Positions 17,723 through 26,556 of a stretch of 64,000 nt of DNA are shown here, piece after piece. Position 1 is the stretch's first letter; each line of letters begins with the position of its first letter. A program made the position numbers and the translations under genes. Source of the stretch: Pyrinomonadaceae bacterium (lineage in GTDB: Bacteria > Acidobacteriota > Blastocatellia > Pyrinomonadales > Pyrinomonadaceae). The notes under the pieces were generated by a model that saw nothing but the letters and a program-made list of their open reading frames with translations, ran no database searches and was not told where the DNA came from. Where the stretch lies: NCBI GenBank assembly GCA_019694355.1, contig JAIBCB010000002.1, forward strand, positions 310,001-374,000, in the 5' to 3' direction.

Positions 17723-20482
17723 ATGAACTTAAATCTAAAATCCCTGGTCGGACGATTGAACGATACTTGCCGCACGGCGCTCGAAGGTGCCGCAGGTGCC
17801 TGCCTTTCGCGAACGAATTACGACGTCGAGATCGAGCATATTCTCTCGAAGATCCTCGAACAGAATGACACCGATCTTCACCGCATCTGCAAGCATTACG
17901 AGGTGAATATCGACCGCCTTTCAAAAGACATCGATTCATCGCTTGCGAGCCTGAAGACCGGCAATACGCGCACGCCGGGCCTGAGCGAACGCATCCCGCG
18001 ATGGATACAGGACGCTTGGTTGCTCGCCTCGGTCGATTTTGGCGAAGCAAAGGTGCGTTCGGGGCATCTCGTGCTCGCCCTCGTTTCAAATGAGAGCTTT
18101 GCTCGTATCGCTCGCGATATTTCGCGGGAATTCAATCACATCTCGCCCGAATCGCTCTCGCAAAAACTTGATGAGATCACCGCCGATTCAGCGGAAGGCC
18201 GCGAGGCCGTTGCTCTCGGCGAAGGCCGTGCTTCGGACGGCGCACCTGTCGCAGCGGGCGTTCCGGGCAAGACGAAGGCTCTCGATCAATACACGGAAGA
18301 CCTGACGGCGAAGGCCGCGGCGGGCAAGATCGACCCGATCCTCGGACGTGATTTCGAGATACGGCAGATAATCGACATCCTGACACGCCGCCGCCAGAAT
18401 AACCCGATCCTGACGGGCGAGGCCGGCGTCGGAAAGACGGCCGTTGTAGAAGGTTTTGCGGCCCGCGTCGCTTCGGGCGATGTCCCGGACAGCTTGAAGA
18501 ACGTCTCTGTGCGTTCGCTCGATCTTGGCCTTCTGCAGGCCGGCGCAGGCGTCAAGGGCGAATTTGAGAACCGTCTGAAATCTGTGATCGACGAAGTGAA
18601 ATCATCGCCGCAGCCGATCATTATGTTCATCGACGAAGCTCACACGCTCATCGGTGCAGGCGGCCAGGCCGGACAGAACGACGCTGCGAACTTGCTCAAA
18701 CCCGCACTTGCTCGCGGCGAACTCCGCACGATCGCCGCGACGACCTGGGCCGAGTATAAGAAGTATTTCGAGAAGGACGCGGCCCTTGCACGGCGTTTTC
18801 AGGTCGTAAAGGTCGAAGAGCCCGATGAAGAAAGGGCGATCGCGATGATGCGAGGCCTTGCCGACAAGATGGAAGAACACCACAAGGTTCGCGTGCTTGA
18901 CGAAGCGATCGTCGAATGCGTGAAGCTTTCTGCCCGCTATATCACGGGACGGCAGCTTCCGGACAAGAGCGTTTCGGTGCTCGATACGGCGTGTGCAAAG
19001 GTCGCGATCGGACAAGGTGCGACGCCGGCCTCGCTCGAAGATGCGACGCGCCGTGTGCAGAACCTTACTTCCGAGATCGATTCGCTCGAACGCGAACAGG
19101 TTACAGGTGCGGGACATGATGCTCGTCTTGACGAGCTGAAGGCAAAACGCAGCGAGACCGAAGAAGAGCTCTCGCGGCTTTCGGCACAATGGGAAAAGGA
19201 AAAGGAGCTTGTTGAGAAGATCCGCAACATCCGCTTCAAACTCGAACAGACGCGGCTCGATGACGTTGTTGCTTCGAACGGCAAGGCGGCAGCGGCCGCG
19301 GCAGGTGAAAGTTCTGATGGTGAGGCCGCAGAGCCTGCCGCTGAGGCTGCCGAGTCGGCACCTGCACCGGAGCCGATCGATGACAAGGCCGCAGAGGCAC
19401 TACGCGCCGAGCTCAAAGCGACGAACGAGGAACTGAAAAAGGTGCAGGGCGAAGATCCGCTGATGCATCCCGTCGTTGACGGCGGCTCGGTCGCAGAGGT
19501 CATTTCGGGCTGGACGGGCATTCCGATCGGCAAGATGGTCGCCGACGAGATCAATGCCGTTCTTAATCTTGCGGGCACGCTTCGTGAACGCGTTCTCGGC
19601 CAGGACCACGCACTCGATGCGATTGCACAGCGTATTCGCACCTCGCGTGCGGGCCTTACCGATCCGAAACGCCCGATCGGCGTATTCCTGCTTGTCGGCA
19701 CCTCGGGCGTCGGTAAAACGGAAACGGCGCTCGCGCTCGCGGAATCGCTTTACGGCGGCGAACGCAATTTGATCTCGATCAATATGAGCGAGTATCAGGA
19801 AGCACACACGGTCTCGAGCCTCAAGGGCTCGCCTCCTGGATACGTCGGTTATGGCGAAGGCGGCGTGCTCACTGAGGCCGTCCGCAGAAAGCCGTATTCC
19901 GTCGTGCTGCTTGATGAGGTCGAGAAAGCTCACCCGGACGTGATGGAACTATTCTTCCAGGTGTTCGATAAGGGCGTGCTCGAAGATGGAGAAGGCCGCG
20001 AGATCGATTTCAAGAACTGCATCATCTTGCTTACGTCGAACGTCGGAACTGACACGATAATGAAGCTTTGCGCCGATCCGGACACGCGGCCGGGGCCGGA
20101 CGGCCTTGTCGATGCCGTCAAACCGGAACTGAACAAGGCTTTCAAGCCCGCACTCCTGGGCCGAATGGTCACGGTTCCGTATTATCCGATCTCGGATGAG
20201 ATCCTGCGGCTGATCATCAAACTTCAGCTTGGCAAGATCGCACAGCGGATCAAAGACAATCACAATGCAGCGTTCAGCTACGACGACAACGTTGTCGATA
20301 CGATCGCAAAACGCTGTACGGACGTCGATAGCGGTGCCCGAAATGTTTATAACATCCTTACGGGAACGCTGCTGCCGGAAATGTCCGGCGAAGTTCTCTC
20401 AAGAATGGCTCAGGGCGATGCTCTTACTAGCATTCGCGTCTCGGTCGGTGAAGGCGAGAACTTTACTTATAACTTTGCCTGA
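17723..20482 (+). CDS. clpV: Type VI secretion ATPase TssH (ClpV)
   Basis: Hexameric AAA+ unfoldase that disassembles contracted TssB/C sheaths. The 919-residue protein has a ClpV-type N-terminal double-repeat domain, a first ATPase with Walker A GEAGVGKTA (about 231) and FIDEAHTLIGAGG, a coiled-coil middle domain, and a second ATPase with GTSGVGKTE (about 657) and LLDEVEKAHPDVME. An Ala/Glu/Pro-rich low-complexity stretch (about residues 520-560) interrupts the region between the middle domain and second ATPase; it looks like a lineage-specific linker. The sheath genes are in the same cluster, which supports ClpV rather than ClpB. Confidence 0.96.
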   Translation: MNLNLKSLVGRLNDTCRTALEGAAGACLSRTNYDVEIEHILSKILEQNDTDLHRICKHYEVNIDRLSKDIDSSLASLKTGNTRTPGLSERIPRWIQDAWLLASVDFGEAKVRSGHLVLALVSNESFARIARDISREFNHISPESLSQKLDEITADSAEGREAVALGEGRASDGAPVAAGVPGKTKALDQYTEDLTAKAAAGKIDPILGRDFEIRQIIDILTRRRQNNPILTGEAGVGKTAVVEGFAARVASGDVPDSLKNVSVRSLDLGLLQAGAGVKGEFENRLKSVIDEVKSSPQPIIMFIDEAHTLIGAGGQAGQNDAANLLKPALARGELRTIAATTWAEYKKYFEKDAALARRFQVVKVEEPDEERAIAMMRGLADKMEEHHKVRVLDEAIVECVKLSARYITGRQLPDKSVSVLDTACAKVAIGQGATPASLEDATRRVQNLTSEIDSLEREQVTGAGHDARLDELKAKRSETEEELSRLSAQWEKEKELVEKIRNIRFKLEQTRLDDVVASNGKAAAAAAGESSDGEAAEPAAEAAESAPAPEPIDDKAAEALRAELKATNEELKKVQGEDPLMHPVVDGGSVAEVISGWTGIPIGKMVADEINAVLNLAGTLRERVLGQDHALDAIAQRIRTSRAGLTDPKRPIGVFLLVGTSGVGKTETALALAESLYGGERNLISINMSEYQEAHTVSSLKGSPPGYVGYGEGGVLTEAVRRKPYSVVLLDEVEKAHPDVMELFFQVFDKGVLEDGEGREIDFKNCIILLTSNVGTDTIMKLCADPDTRPGPDGLVDAVKPELNKAFKPALLGRMVTVPYYPISDEILRLIIKLQLGKIAQRIKDNHNAAFSYDDNVVDTIAKRCTDVDSGARNVYNILTGTLLPEMSGEVLSRMAQGDALTSIRVSVGEGENFTYNFA

Positions 20483-20499
20483 CCAGGGAGAAAGGAACG

Positions 20500-21096
20500 A
20501 TGGCTGTTAACTTGATCGCACATGACACTCGGCTCGAAGGGCGGACGCCGTCCGCGTCGCGTGATACCTTTACGATCACCGTTAACGAATCGACCACGCT
20601 CGACGATTTTTTCGAACAGGCACTTGATATCGCTGTCCTGCACGCGGGTATTCGCAGGCTGTCGATCATGGCTCACGGCCTTTACGTGCGGGACCTCGAT
20701 ACGACGGCGATACAATTCTGTTCGGATCTGATCAGCTATCAGACGGTGCATTATTTCAGCCGTCTGCGCGGCCTTGTCGATCACATCGTTCTCTACGTAT
20801 GCCACGCCGCCGAAACACATATGACGCGGCGCAGCGAGGGCGACGAGCTTTGCCGCCAGATCGCGATCACCGCACATGCGGAAGTTACGGCTGCCCGCGA
20901 AAGGCAGGAATATACAAGTGTCGAGCGATGCGGCTTTTTTGACTGCGAATCTACGCCGATAGAATTTGGCAATTGGGAAGGCCATGTTGTGCGTTATGAC
21001 CGGGATGGGACGGTCCTGGCGGAGTTCGTCGAACACCCGAATCCGCCGGATCCGGCACCGGCTCGGCCCGATCCGCGATTTACGATGCGTTATTAA
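20500..21096 (+). CDS. Putative caspase/CHAT-like cysteine hydrolase linked to T6SS
   Basis: A 198-residue protein, 17 bases after clpV with a good GGGAGAAAGGAAC ribosome-binding site. I do not recognise a named family with certainty. The arrangement LSIMAHG (H59-G60) followed about 40 residues later by HIVLYVCHAAE (C101) and GDELCRQIAITAHAEVTAAR matches the layout of clan CD cysteine hydrolases such as CHAT/DUF4347 domains. In those, a His-Gly on one strand and a Cys at the end of the next hydrophobic strand form the catalytic dyad. The tail is Pro-rich (HPNPPDPAPARPDP). No signal peptide is visible. Its place between clpV and vgrG suggests a T6SS effector, effector adaptor or maturation protease; this is inference. 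Confidence 0.55.
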   Translation: MAVNLIAHDTRLEGRTPSASRDTFTITVNESTTLDDFFEQALDIAVLHAGIRRLSIMAHGLYVRDLDTTAIQFCSDLISYQTVHYFSRLRGLVDHIVLYVCHAAETHMTRRSEGDELCRQIAITAHAEVTAARERQEYTSVERCGFFDCESTPIEFGNWEGHVVRYDRDGTVLAEFVEHPNPPDPAPARPDPRFTMRY

Positions 21097-21195
21097 GGCA
21101 AAAATGGGGCAATACCAGCGTCTATTTATCGTTAGGCGGCTCGTCTTTAGTTGTTTTCGAGCAGAAAAAGGCCGCCGGCAGGACCTGAAAAGATT

Positions 21196-23949
21196 ATGGC
21201 ACTGAGCCAAGAAGGAAGACTATTAAACTTTACGACAAGCTCCTTTTCAAATGAGGAGGTCGTGATCCACAGCCTGCGTGCGACCGAAGGCCTGTCGCAG
21301 CTTTTCACCTTCGAGCTTGATCTTCTGCATGATGAAGAGGAAGGCGGCTACGAGGCGTTCACGATCACGCCCGATCAGGTCCTGAACAAACCGATGTCCG
21401 TCGCCGCGAATCAACGCGACGGAGCGAACCGTTATTTCCACGGCATTTGTACGCGTTTTTCGCAGGGCAGCCGCGACGAACGCTTTTCAAAATATCGTGC
21501 GGTCGTGCGTCCGCAGGTCTGGCTGCTCACGCAGAGTTCGCACAACCGCATCTTCCAGAATCTTTCGATTCCTGACGTGCTGACGAAAGTGCTCGAAGGT
21601 TTCAACCCGAGCCTTCGACTTTCAGGGAATTACGAACCACGCAATTACTGCGTACAGTATCGCGAATCGGATTGGGATTTCGCTTCGCGCCTGATGGAAG
21701 AAGAAGGCATCTTTTACTTCTTCGAGCACACGAGTTCCGGGCACACGCTTGTGATCGCCGATTCGGACACGGCCATTGCCGCTTGTCCGTCAAAGGCGGA
21801 GCTTCCTTTTCTGACCGACATTTCGGTCAACCCGGATGAATGGGAAGGTGCGATCAACTCGTTCCATGTCTCGAACCAGCTCAGGACAGGAAAATATCGC
21901 GTTCGCGACCATCATTTCCAACTGCCGACCAACCCGCTCGAGGCCGAACAGATGAGCCGCTTCGATGTGAACGGCAATCGCGACAACGAAGTTTACAGCT
22001 ATTACGGCGAATACGCGAAGCTCTTCGACGGCATCAATTCGAGCGGCGGTGAGCAGCCGAGCGAGCTCTCGAAGGTCTTTCCCGCACGCCAGCACACGAT
22101 CGATGTCCGTCAGCAGGAGATCGACGTCGCATACAAGACGGCGGTCGGCTCATCGGACTCTTGTGCGCTGATACCGGGCTTTAAGTTCAAGCTGACGACA
22201 CACCCGACGGCAGAGAATAATCGAAACCACACGATCGTATCGACAAAGATCGAAGCTCTTCAGGATCCGGGCTATGTGTCGGATGAAGAGCGTGCGCGTG
22301 CGTACGTTGTGAGCTTTTCGTCGATTCCGCAGGGCGAAGGACAGGCGCCGTTCCGTCCGGCAAGGGTCACGCCGCGTCCCGTTATGCACGGCAGCCAAAC
22401 GGCCGTCGTCGTCGGCCCATCGGGCGAAGAGATCTTTGTCGATAAATACGGCCGCGTAAAAGTACAGTTCTATTGGGATCGTGACGGGCAGTTCAATGCC
22501 GCGTCCTCGTGCTGGCTTCGTGTTGGGACAAGCATCGCCGGCAACAAATGGGGCACGATGTTCATCCCGCGTATTGGCCAGGAAGTAATGGTCGATTTTC
22601 TCGAGGGCGATCCGGATCAGCCGATCATCACAGGCTCTGTCTATAACCCCGAGACGATGCCGCATTACGATCTGCCGAAATTCAAGACGCTGACGTACAT
22701 TAAGACGCGTACGAGCCCGGATGACGGCAAAGGCTTTAACGAACTTCGCTTTGAGGACAAACAGGGCAAAGAACAGGTCTTTATCCACTCGCAAAAGCGT
22801 TACGATCTGCGCGTCAAAGGCTCGATGTACGAGACCTGCGGCGGTAACCGACAGGAATCCATCGGCGTCCGCTCGGACAATAAACCGGGCGGCAACCTCG
22901 CCATCACCGTCGGCGGCAACTATGACCTCCATGTAAAGGATGCACACTATATTGGCATCGATTCGAAGCTGAACGAATCCGTGAAGGGTGATGTCGTTGA
23001 GGATTATCAAGGCAACCTTTCCACTATCGTTAAAGCGAAGACGGAGCTGAACGCTCGTGAGATCACTCTCGAAGCTCTAACGAAGATCAGCCTCAAGGTA
23101 GGTGGAAATTGTATTATGATCGATCCAAGCGGAGTTACGATCGCAGGTACGATGACCAAGATCAACTCCGGCGGATTTGCTTCGGGGACCGGCAATCCTT
23201 CGATAGACGATCCTCTTGATGCAGAAACGGCAGATACTGGCGAGCCCGGCTATTTGGATCGTCCTCGCTCCGGCGGCGGCGGCGGAAGGCGCCGGAGAAC
23301 GCTTAATTCGCAACATTATGTGGCCCCTCCGCGTCCGGGAGAAGATCCACGCATAACGTCAATGCGAGGCACGCTTGCAAACTCCGAACAGGGAAGGCAT
23401 GCTCTTGAGGTCTATGACCGGTATGGCGTCCAGCCGAGCTTTGTAGGAGGGCAAGGCTCTACCTTTGATGGCTCGACCAATACGATGAATCTCGATCCGA
23501 ACGAGAATTCGACCACGTCAGCGCTCACCTTCGTGCATGAAATGAATCATGCTGAGGAACATCACGAGGGCACGAGCGGGGACATTGATAACATGGGTCG
23601 CCAAGAGTATGTCGATGAAATGCTGCAAGAAGAGATCGACGGAACAGTTGACAGTATCGAGGCAAGAAATGAGCTCGCCGAAAATGGCACTGACGTTTCA
23701 AATGCGCATTTCCCGTTGGAGAATGAATATCAGGCAGCTCACGACCAGGCTGTCGCAGATGCCCGAGCCGCGAATCCGAATATTAGCGACGCGGATGCTG
23801 AGGCTGCCGGGCGTGCGGCAGGCCGGCAGGCGGTTGCCGATGGCTTCAATAACGGTAGTGTTGTAACTTCGAATACGGGCGCAACGTACCCGGATTACTA
23901 TGGCAGCTCATGGGACGGCCGACACCCGGGTGGAGGCGGAACCCCTTAA
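21196..23949 (+). CDS. vgrG: VgrG spike protein with C-terminal putative zinc metallopeptidase domain
   Basis: TssI/VgrG forms the trimeric spike on the Hcp tube. From the ATG at 21196 (an upstream TTG at 21151 would add 15 unlikely residues) the product has about 917 residues. The gp27-like module is followed by the gp5 OB-fold (EEIFVDKYGRVKVQFYWDRDG, then GTMFIPRIGQEVMVDFLEGD) and a beta-helix stalk. After about residue 660 comes a Gly/Arg linker (SGGGGGRRRR) and an extension of some 230 residues not found in plain VgrGs. It contains FVHEMNHAEEHHEG, an HExxH zinc-peptidase motif at 781-785, with downstream Glu-rich helix EMLQEEIDGTVDS that could supply a third ligand. This is an 'evolved' VgrG carrying its effector. 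The adjacent exported protein may be its immunity factor. Confidence 0.9.
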   Translation: MALSQEGRLLNFTTSSFSNEEVVIHSLRATEGLSQLFTFELDLLHDEEEGGYEAFTITPDQVLNKPMSVAANQRDGANRYFHGICTRFSQGSRDERFSKYRAVVRPQVWLLTQSSHNRIFQNLSIPDVLTKVLEGFNPSLRLSGNYEPRNYCVQYRESDWDFASRLMEEEGIFYFFEHTSSGHTLVIADSDTAIAACPSKAELPFLTDISVNPDEWEGAINSFHVSNQLRTGKYRVRDHHFQLPTNPLEAEQMSRFDVNGNRDNEVYSYYGEYAKLFDGINSSGGEQPSELSKVFPARQHTIDVRQQEIDVAYKTAVGSSDSCALIPGFKFKLTTHPTAENNRNHTIVSTKIEALQDPGYVSDEERARAYVVSFSSIPQGEGQAPFRPARVTPRPVMHGSQTAVVVGPSGEEIFVDKYGRVKVQFYWDRDGQFNAASSCWLRVGTSIAGNKWGTMFIPRIGQEVMVDFLEGDPDQPIITGSVYNPETMPHYDLPKFKTLTYIKTRTSPDDGKGFNELRFEDKQGKEQVFIHSQKRYDLRVKGSMYETCGGNRQESIGVRSDNKPGGNLAITVGGNYDLHVKDAHYIGIDSKLNESVKGDVVEDYQGNLSTIVKAKTELNAREITLEALTKISLKVGGNCIMIDPSGVTIAGTMTKINSGGFASGTGNPSIDDPLDAETADTGEPGYLDRPRSGGGGGRRRRTLNSQHYVAPPRPGEDPRITSMRGTLANSEQGRHALEVYDRYGVQPSFVGGQGSTFDGSTNTMNLDPNENSTTSALTFVHEMNHAEEHHEGTSGDIDNMGRQEYVDEMLQEEIDGTVDSIEARNELAENGTDVSNAHFPLENEYQAAHDQAVADARAANPNISDADAEAAGRAAGRQAVADGFNNGSVVTSNTGATYPDYYGSSWDGRHPGGGGTP

Positions 23950-23956
23950 GGTCGAA

Positions 23957-24679
23957 ATGCGGATCCTACTCTTATTATTTTTAGGCGTCCTATTTTATGA
24001 CGGTTGCGGGCCGGCCGTTGCAAGAATGGACAATTCGAACCTTGCGGTTCCACCCACTGAAGGGATGCCAACGCCGGCGAAGGAGAAGAAGATCGAAATG
24101 GAAAGGGAAGCTCTTGCAAAGTTAGTTGATAAGGCGGATCCGGTTGTTGCCGCGTTCGTCCGTGATCCTGCCTCATCGATCGAAACATATGACTTATCAG
24201 TTGGCAATGGATCGATCTATCGAATAAGCAAGTTCGCGCCTACGCGAATGTTGATCAACTACATTGGCGTTGTAGATGGAAAAGAGGCGATCGTCCTCAC
24301 CGGAAACGCAGATTCATTCGTCAGATTTGCTCACGAAGCTCGCGCAATGCTTGGGCGGTCCGAGGAGCGTCTTGAGTACGGACGAGCGTATTTATTGATA
24401 GCGGTTGCCGGGAGCAAGAGGTTGCAGATCCTCGATTCGATAAATTCCGTTAAGCCGCGGCCAATGTTGAACGAACAGCAGACCGAGACCTTTCGCAGAT
24501 TCCAAGAGCAGTATGAGGGCATTGTAAAGCCTCCGTCCTGTGCGGGTGATCATTGTACCTTTTATGTCGTTTCTGGCCAAGATCTAGCTCTCGTTGATCT
24601 GACGATCAGTGCGACAGGTGAAGTTAAAATGGATAAGAGGGTGCTCGAGCCAGACCTCCTTATCCCGTATGCAATGTAG
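23957..24679 (+). CDS. Exported protein of unknown fold, candidate immunity protein for the VgrG effector
   Basis: About 240 residues from the ATG at 23957, seven bases after the vgrG stop. An earlier in-frame start at 23900 would overlap vgrG and hide the signal peptide. The N-terminus MRILLLLFLGVLFYDGCGP is a hydrophobic export signal, and the Cys could be a lipidation site although the box is not canonical. The mature part is mixed alpha/beta without a motif I recognise; a CAGDHCTFY segment may hold a disulfide. Wedged between a toxin-tipped vgrG and the PAAR gene, and directed to the envelope, it has the position and localisation expected of a periplasmic immunity protein. Function is inference. 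Confidence 0.6.
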   Translation: MRILLLLFLGVLFYDGCGPAVARMDNSNLAVPPTEGMPTPAKEKKIEMEREALAKLVDKADPVVAAFVRDPASSIETYDLSVGNGSIYRISKFAPTRMLINYIGVVDGKEAIVLTGNADSFVRFAHEARAMLGRSEERLEYGRAYLLIAVAGSKRLQILDSINSVKPRPMLNEQQTETFRRFQEQYEGIVKPPSCAGDHCTFYVVSGQDLALVDLTISATGEVKMDKRVLEPDLLIPYAM

Positions 24680-24687
24680 AGGAACTT

Positions 24688-25182
24688 ATGCCGCCAGCCG
24701 CAAGAATAACAGATCCAGTAGCGCATCCGCTGCCGCCGGTTTTGACGGGCGGGCCGACCGCGGTTACGGTCATAATTGGCTTCTTGGCCGCCTGGCGTGG
24801 AGTTAATCCAGCGGTCGCCGCGGCGATGCAGGCCGCGAAGGCGATCTCTGATGCCGCCATTCAAACTGCTGAAGCTGCGACGCTCGCGGCTGCGGGAACG
24901 CCCGCTGCACCGGCGGCGAAGGCTGCAGAAGAAGCGACAAAAGCTGCCGCGGCCGCCGCAATGGGCAGTGCGATATCGAGTGCTGCTGGCGGTTCGGACA
25001 TACATTCTTGTATGACGCCGCTTCCTATTCCTCCGCACGGCCCCGGCATCGTGATCACGCCGTCGGCGACCGTGATGATCGCGAACTTTCCGGCCGCACG
25101 CCAGGGCGACACGATCCTCGAAGCCGTCGGCCCACCGAACAAGATCACGATGGGCTGCCCGACCGTCATCATCGGCGGATAA
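24688..25182 (+). CDS. PAAR-domain spike-tip protein with Ala-rich helical insert
   Basis: PAAR proteins cap the VgrG spike with a sharp metal-binding cone. The 164-residue product begins MPPAARITDPVAHP, typical of PAAR. It ends with the repeated turns SDIHSCMTPLPIPPHGPG, ITPSATVMIANFPAARQGD and ITMGCPTVIIGG. Between the first and remaining PAAR turns lies an unusual Ala-rich helical segment (about 43-97). The gene starts eight bases after the candidate immunity gene and ends the T6SS locus. The tip-proximal helices could be a membrane-active or effector-binding element; that is speculative. Confidence 0.88.
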   Translation: MPPAARITDPVAHPLPPVLTGGPTAVTVIIGFLAAWRGVNPAVAAAMQAAKAISDAAIQTAEAATLAAAGTPAAPAAKAAEEATKAAAAAAMGSAISSAAGGSDIHSCMTPLPIPPHGPGIVITPSATVMIANFPAARQGDTILEAVGPPNKITMGCPTVIIGG

Positions 25183-25353
25183 GAACCTACACTTAGAATT
25201 GGGAACGTCGATCCGGTCAGTACCGCCTGCAGTAGCGGGAGGTTATTGCTGTTGGCCGCACAAAGGTCAGATTCAATTACAGCTCTCAGCCGTCAGCTAT
25301 TAGCTTTCAGCCGAGGTTTGAATAGCGCACCCGCAGCGAGTGTGTTGGTTGGT
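25183..25353. other. Gap between T6SS locus and convergent gene, with repeat remnants
   Basis: No gene is visible. The gap holds a small imperfect palindrome ACCGCCTGCAGTAGCGGGAGGT (25222-25243) and a heptamer-like run (CAGCTCTCAGCCGTCAGC and on, about 25280-25315), a construction similar to the repeat elements before rplL and rpoC. No clear intrinsic terminator for the T6SS genes was found. Confidence 0.5.
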
Positions 25354-26556
25354 CTATTTCTTGCGGACGAGATAAACGACGCCCTTGTTGTCGTCGGTCA
25401 AGAGAAATGCGTTCGCGCCGATCTTCATAATGTCGCATGGGCGGCCGAGCACTTTTCCGCGTGTTAGAAATCCGGTAATAAGATCTTCGAGTCCTTTTCC
25501 TTTTCGCATTATCACGACCTTGTAGCCGTGCCCGATGCGTTTGTCGGTCGAGCCATGTAGTGAGACGAGGAATCCATCCTTTATCAGCGCGTCGTCGGCA
25601 TCATCGTTGAAATAGTCGAATCCAAGTGCCGATGAATGAGCAGGGAAATAGGCGTACGGTGCGGGAACATCTTTGCATGCAGAAGCACGCTTGAATTTTG
25701 CGTCTTTGTAGATCTTGCCTTTTGACGAATAGCAATAAGGCCAGCCGTAGTCGGTGCCCTCTTTTAGCGCATAAAAAGTTTCGTCGGGTTTGTATAGACC
25801 GAGATGATCGACGCCTTGATTCGTCGCAAAAACATTCTCGCCGATGACACGCAGGCCGACGGCGTTGCGAAGGCCGCGTGCTATTTCGCGTTCGTCCGAT
25901 CCGTCCGGGTTCATCGAAATGATGCTCGCCCGCACCTTTTCTTTTTCAACGCACGCGTCACAAGACGATCCGACCGAAACGTAAAGTCGGCCGTTCGGTG
26001 CAAACGAAAGTGTGCGTGTCAGGTGCCAGCCGCCGTATTTGTAGCTAAGGCCGTAGTCGGGAAAAGTGCGCAAGACCTCGGGTTTTGTGTCCGTAGGTTT
26101 TGTCTCGCCGAGCGTAAATATGCGGCGCGTGAGCTGATGAGTTTCCGCAAGATAGAACCATACCTGCCCGCTCGCGTCGGTGTAGAATTGGCAACTGTTC
26201 GGATTCCTCAAGCCCGTCATATACGGAATGACGCGTGCGAATTTGCCTGTCTTTTCGTCGAATCCGTCGAGAATGTAGACCGCACCCCGCTTGTTATCAG
26301 CAAGGTTGTACATATCGGTCACGAAGATGCGGCCATCAGGCGACTTCGCAAAGAAACGCACACGCTTTAGGCCTTCGGCCGCTGGGATGATCTCAAAGTT
26401 CTCGGGCAAATTCAGCGTGAACGCCTTGCCTTTCTTCAACTGCACCTTATGCGGCGTAAGCTTCGCCTGCGCAAATGACGTCACCGTGCAGGCGATGAAT
26501 ATCGACGAGAGAATTAGAAAAGTTCGAGATCTTCGTGGAGCGGAGCTATTGAACAT
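25354..26556 (-). CDS. Secreted sorbosone/glucose dehydrogenase-like beta-propeller protein
   Basis: A 400-residue protein with an N-terminal signal peptide (hydrophobic FLILSSIFIACTVTSFAQA). Propeller-type repeats follow, such as FAKSPDGRIFVTD, LSFAPNGRLYVSVGS and the late TDYGWPYCYSSKG segment. The GWPYC motif is typical of the PQQ-linked soluble glucose/L-sorbosone dehydrogenase superfamily. Family members oxidise sugars in the periplasm, but substrate and even PQQ use cannot be judged here. Its start overlaps the end of the next upstream gene by 11 bases, so the two are probably co-translated. Confidence 0.8.
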   Translation of the reverse strand: MFNSSAPRRSRTFLILSSIFIACTVTSFAQAKLTPHKVQLKKGKAFTLNLPENFEIIPAAEGLKRVRFFAKSPDGRIFVTDMYNLADNKRGAVYILDGFDEKTGKFARVIPYMTGLRNPNSCQFYTDASGQVWFYLAETHQLTRRIFTLGETKPTDTKPEVLRTFPDYGLSYKYGGWHLTRTLSFAPNGRLYVSVGSSCDACVEKEKVRASIISMNPDGSDEREIARGLRNAVGLRVIGENVFATNQGVDHLGLYKPDETFYALKEGTDYGWPYCYSSKGKIYKDAKFKRASACKDVPAPYAYFPAHSSALGFDYFNDDADDALIKDGFLVSLHGSTDKRIGHGYKVVIMRKGKGLEDLITGFLTRGKVLGRPCDIMKIGANAFLLTDDNKGVVYLVRKK

